Source of the DNA: Phoronis australis
Lineage: Eukaryota; Phoronida; Phoronidae
DNA length: 31,366 bases
Assembly: GCA_002633005.1 (NCBI GenBank)
Contig: NMRA01000338.1
Location: forward strand, 464,740 to 496,105
Reading direction: 5' to 3'
Every line of letters starts with the position of its first letter. Positions within the stretch are counted from its first letter, which is position 1. Position numbers and translations under genes: made by a program. The notes under the pieces were generated by a model. The model worked only from the letters and a program-made list of their open reading frames with translations. It was not told the origin of the DNA and did not search any database. Shown here piece by piece: positions 30,042-31,366 of the stretch.

Positions 30042-30863
30042 TTACACTGTTTGCCATTTGTTACATGCACTTCCCTCCCTGAACCACGGACGGCCGTCGA
30101 CATCCAGTGCCCAGATAGTACCACTTACGTCGTCGATATCAATCAGTTTAAAATTTCCTTCAAAGCTCGACCATTTTCGTCCAGTGGGGTTTCGCGCACA
30201 CATTCCGTAACGGAAATACACCAAGTTGTCTGTAGTAGTGATAAAAACCGCGTCATCACCAACGCTTATTCTACTGACAGTGTATGGGCAATGTACCGTC
30301 TCCCAGCCACTTCCAGTCGTCCCTGGTGTCTGATAAGTTCCTTTCCTGTAGATTAGTTCCCCCGTTGATCTCAAGGCCCAAATGCCTGCTTTTCCCGCGG
30401 ACACTTGTGCAATGTTAGCTTCAATGTAAGTCCAGCCACTTCCAAACGATGCCAACGATGAACCAAGCCGCCGGTAAAGATTTTGTCTGCTGTTTACGCA
30501 CCAAACTTCATTTGAATGGGAGGAAACACTGATTTGGCGCATATAAACATTAACTGACACCCAACTACTTCCTCCCGGTTGGTTTGCACTTACTGACGAC
30601 CTGTAGTAGGTAATTTCATTACTGCCCGTTGCCCAAATCACGTTTGTCCCGGATGAGATGTATCTTAAGCCGCCTTGTATTTGCATCCAATCACCTCCTG
30701 CTGATGGGTTGGTTCCGGGCGCTCTGTATGTGCCTCTTTTGTGCCAGATGGAACCATCCGTATGTGTCGCCCACACTCCAGACTGTCCGGATGAGATCCA
30801 AAAAAATCCGTTTTCGGTTGTATGTGAATCCATCTGTAACCAAATTCCGTAACTGTTGTTTTC
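30042..30863 (-). CDS. Six-bladed tectonin domain of the lectin
   Basis: This is the second part, after the frame break; an in-frame TGA at 30864-30866 sets its upstream limit and the first ATG is at 30833. Blades start near ISSGQSGVW, ISSGTNVIW, ISVSSHSNEVW, VSAGKAGIW, ISVGDDAVF and IDIDDVSGTIW. Each ends in a W-x-x-[VI] strand, with W-Q-T-V at the C-terminus. Blade 5 lacks the usual Trp (AVFITT). Ring closure could use the terminal strand with SYGIWLQM near the start. Confidence 0.85.
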   Translation of the reverse strand, partial: ENNSYGIWLQMDSHTTENGFFWISSGQSGVWATHTDGSIWHKRGTYRAPGTNPSAGGDWMQIQGGLRYISSGTNVIWATGSNEITYYRSSVSANQPGGSSWVSVNVYMRQISVSSHSNEVWCVNSRQNLYRRLGSSLASFGSGWTYIEANIAQVSAGKAGIWALRSTGELIYRKGTYQTPGTTGSGWETVHCPYTVSRISVGDDAVFITTTDNLVYFRYGMCARNPTGRKWSSFEGNFKLIDIDDVSGTIWALDVDGRPWFREGSACNKWQTV

Positions 30864-31162
30864 TCATAAAGATTGGAGCCATTTTGTTTTGTTTCGAGAA
30901 CAAGGTCACATGACGTAGTTAAGTTGCATATGACGGAGCCTGTGTCCTCTTCCTGTACTGAAAAAGCAGTACATTCCAGATCCCGAAGGCACACTCGTGC
31001 GCACTGTGACACGAAATTCTTCACAATAGTTTGGCTGGTCGCTCTCACGGCAGCCCCTGTTTGTTTCGAAAACCAACATTCTCTCTTGTTATGTTGAGAG
31101 CTAAGTACATATTTCGCACAAAACACCATTGCCACAATTTTCAAAGCATTTAACGGACTCAT
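30042..31162 (-). CDS. Secreted PAN/apple-domain and tectonin beta-propeller lectin, with a frame break
   Basis: The gene appears intronless. Frame 1, from the ATG at 31162, gives a hydrophobic signal peptide (about 1-22), then a PAN/apple-like domain with Cys at 29, 54, 58, 64, 79 and 85 (QCARVCLRDLECTAF) and an N-L-T glycosylation site at 80. Frame 2, open from 30863 to the TAA at 30042-30044, gives six tectonin repeats of about 40 residues, each like ISSGQSGVWATHTDGSIWHK; they should form one six-bladed propeller, as in tachylectin-1 and fish egg lectins. The frames differ by one base and must meet at 30834-30863. A base missing from the gene or the assembly fits best; an intron there finds no matching phase. 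Tectonin lectins bind glycans or lipopolysaccharide, so a role in secreted innate immunity is likely (inference). Confidence 0.8.
30834..31162 (-). CDS. Signal peptide and PAN/apple part of the lectin
   Basis: This is the first part, before the frame break: MSPLNALKIVAMVFCAKYVL, then the six-cysteine PAN-like region and a tail ending GSNLYEKTTV. In this frame the sequence after about 30834 no longer resembles a tectonin repeat and stops at 30665. The PAN call rests on Cys spacing and the C-x3-C...C-T-A-F core. Confidence 0.75.
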
Positions 31163-31366
31163 CTCGCTGGCGACTTAACCTTTTCTGAGGCTACGAATCA
31201 GTCGCGGGATTAAAAAAAAACGAAAACGAAGGTTATACCGGGAAATCGATTAATGAGCGCCTACTGAATTGCTAATGTACATTGACATTTAACGCATTCC
31301 AAAATAATATGAGATTTTCACAAAGTCTCAAAAATTTTTTTCACTTAATTCAATTGAAAGTGGGTG

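Noticed and set aside
30665-30833. Continuation of the PAN frame past the tectonin start (HIQPKTDFFGSHPD...)
   Set aside because: The other frame over the same bases is a clear tectonin repeat, so this is an out-of-frame shadow.

Overview
The window is nuclear DNA from an invertebrate animal. Genes are broken into short exons with GT-AG introns, the DNA is fairly AT-rich, introns are kilobases long, and the non-coding part is full of non-autonomous DNA transposons and tRNA-derived repeats. The protein content (a FAM91A1 orthologue close to the vertebrate one, a ciliary-type coiled-coil protein, a secreted PAN/tectonin lectin) fits a marine bilaterian, perhaps an invertebrate deuterostome, but the sequence alone does not fix the phylum.

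Layout. (1) 1-7368, minus strand: the 5' end of FAM91A1. Three coding exons are identified (7297-7368, 705-789, 337-546), separated by a 6.5 kb first intron that carries repeat debris: a tRNA-like SINE head, a degenerate satellite and a 987 bp hAT-like element. The gene continues past base 1. (2) 7369-9961: a head-to-head spacer between two divergent genes. (3) 9962-25939, plus strand: an 11-exon gene for a protein of about 578 residues, with two degenerate EF-hands, a long charged coiled coil, a duplicated helical module and a C-terminal domain that resembles the microtubule-binding stalk tip of dynein heavy chains, with no AAA+ motor. I recognise no named orthologue. Its introns hold a 506 bp hAT-type MITE (12290-12795), a 569 bp Harbinger-type MITE (18212-18780), and a second hAT-type copy (22276-23722) split by another repeat. 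The last codons, stop and start of the 3' UTR are tandemly duplicated. (4) 26300-30041: mostly intergenic, with microsatellites, a truncated second copy of the first hAT family, and a weak candidate plus-strand first exon. (5) 30042-31162, minus strand: an apparently intronless gene for a secreted PAN/apple-domain plus six-bladed tectonin lectin, in which the two halves lie in different reading frames.

The three genes are not an operon and show no sign of acting together. FAM91A1 works in golgin-dependent vesicle capture, the coiled-coil protein is probably cytoskeletal or ciliary, and the lectin is probably extracellular and immune. The most interesting item is the motor-less dynein-stalk-like protein; next are the frame break in the lectin and the nested transposons.
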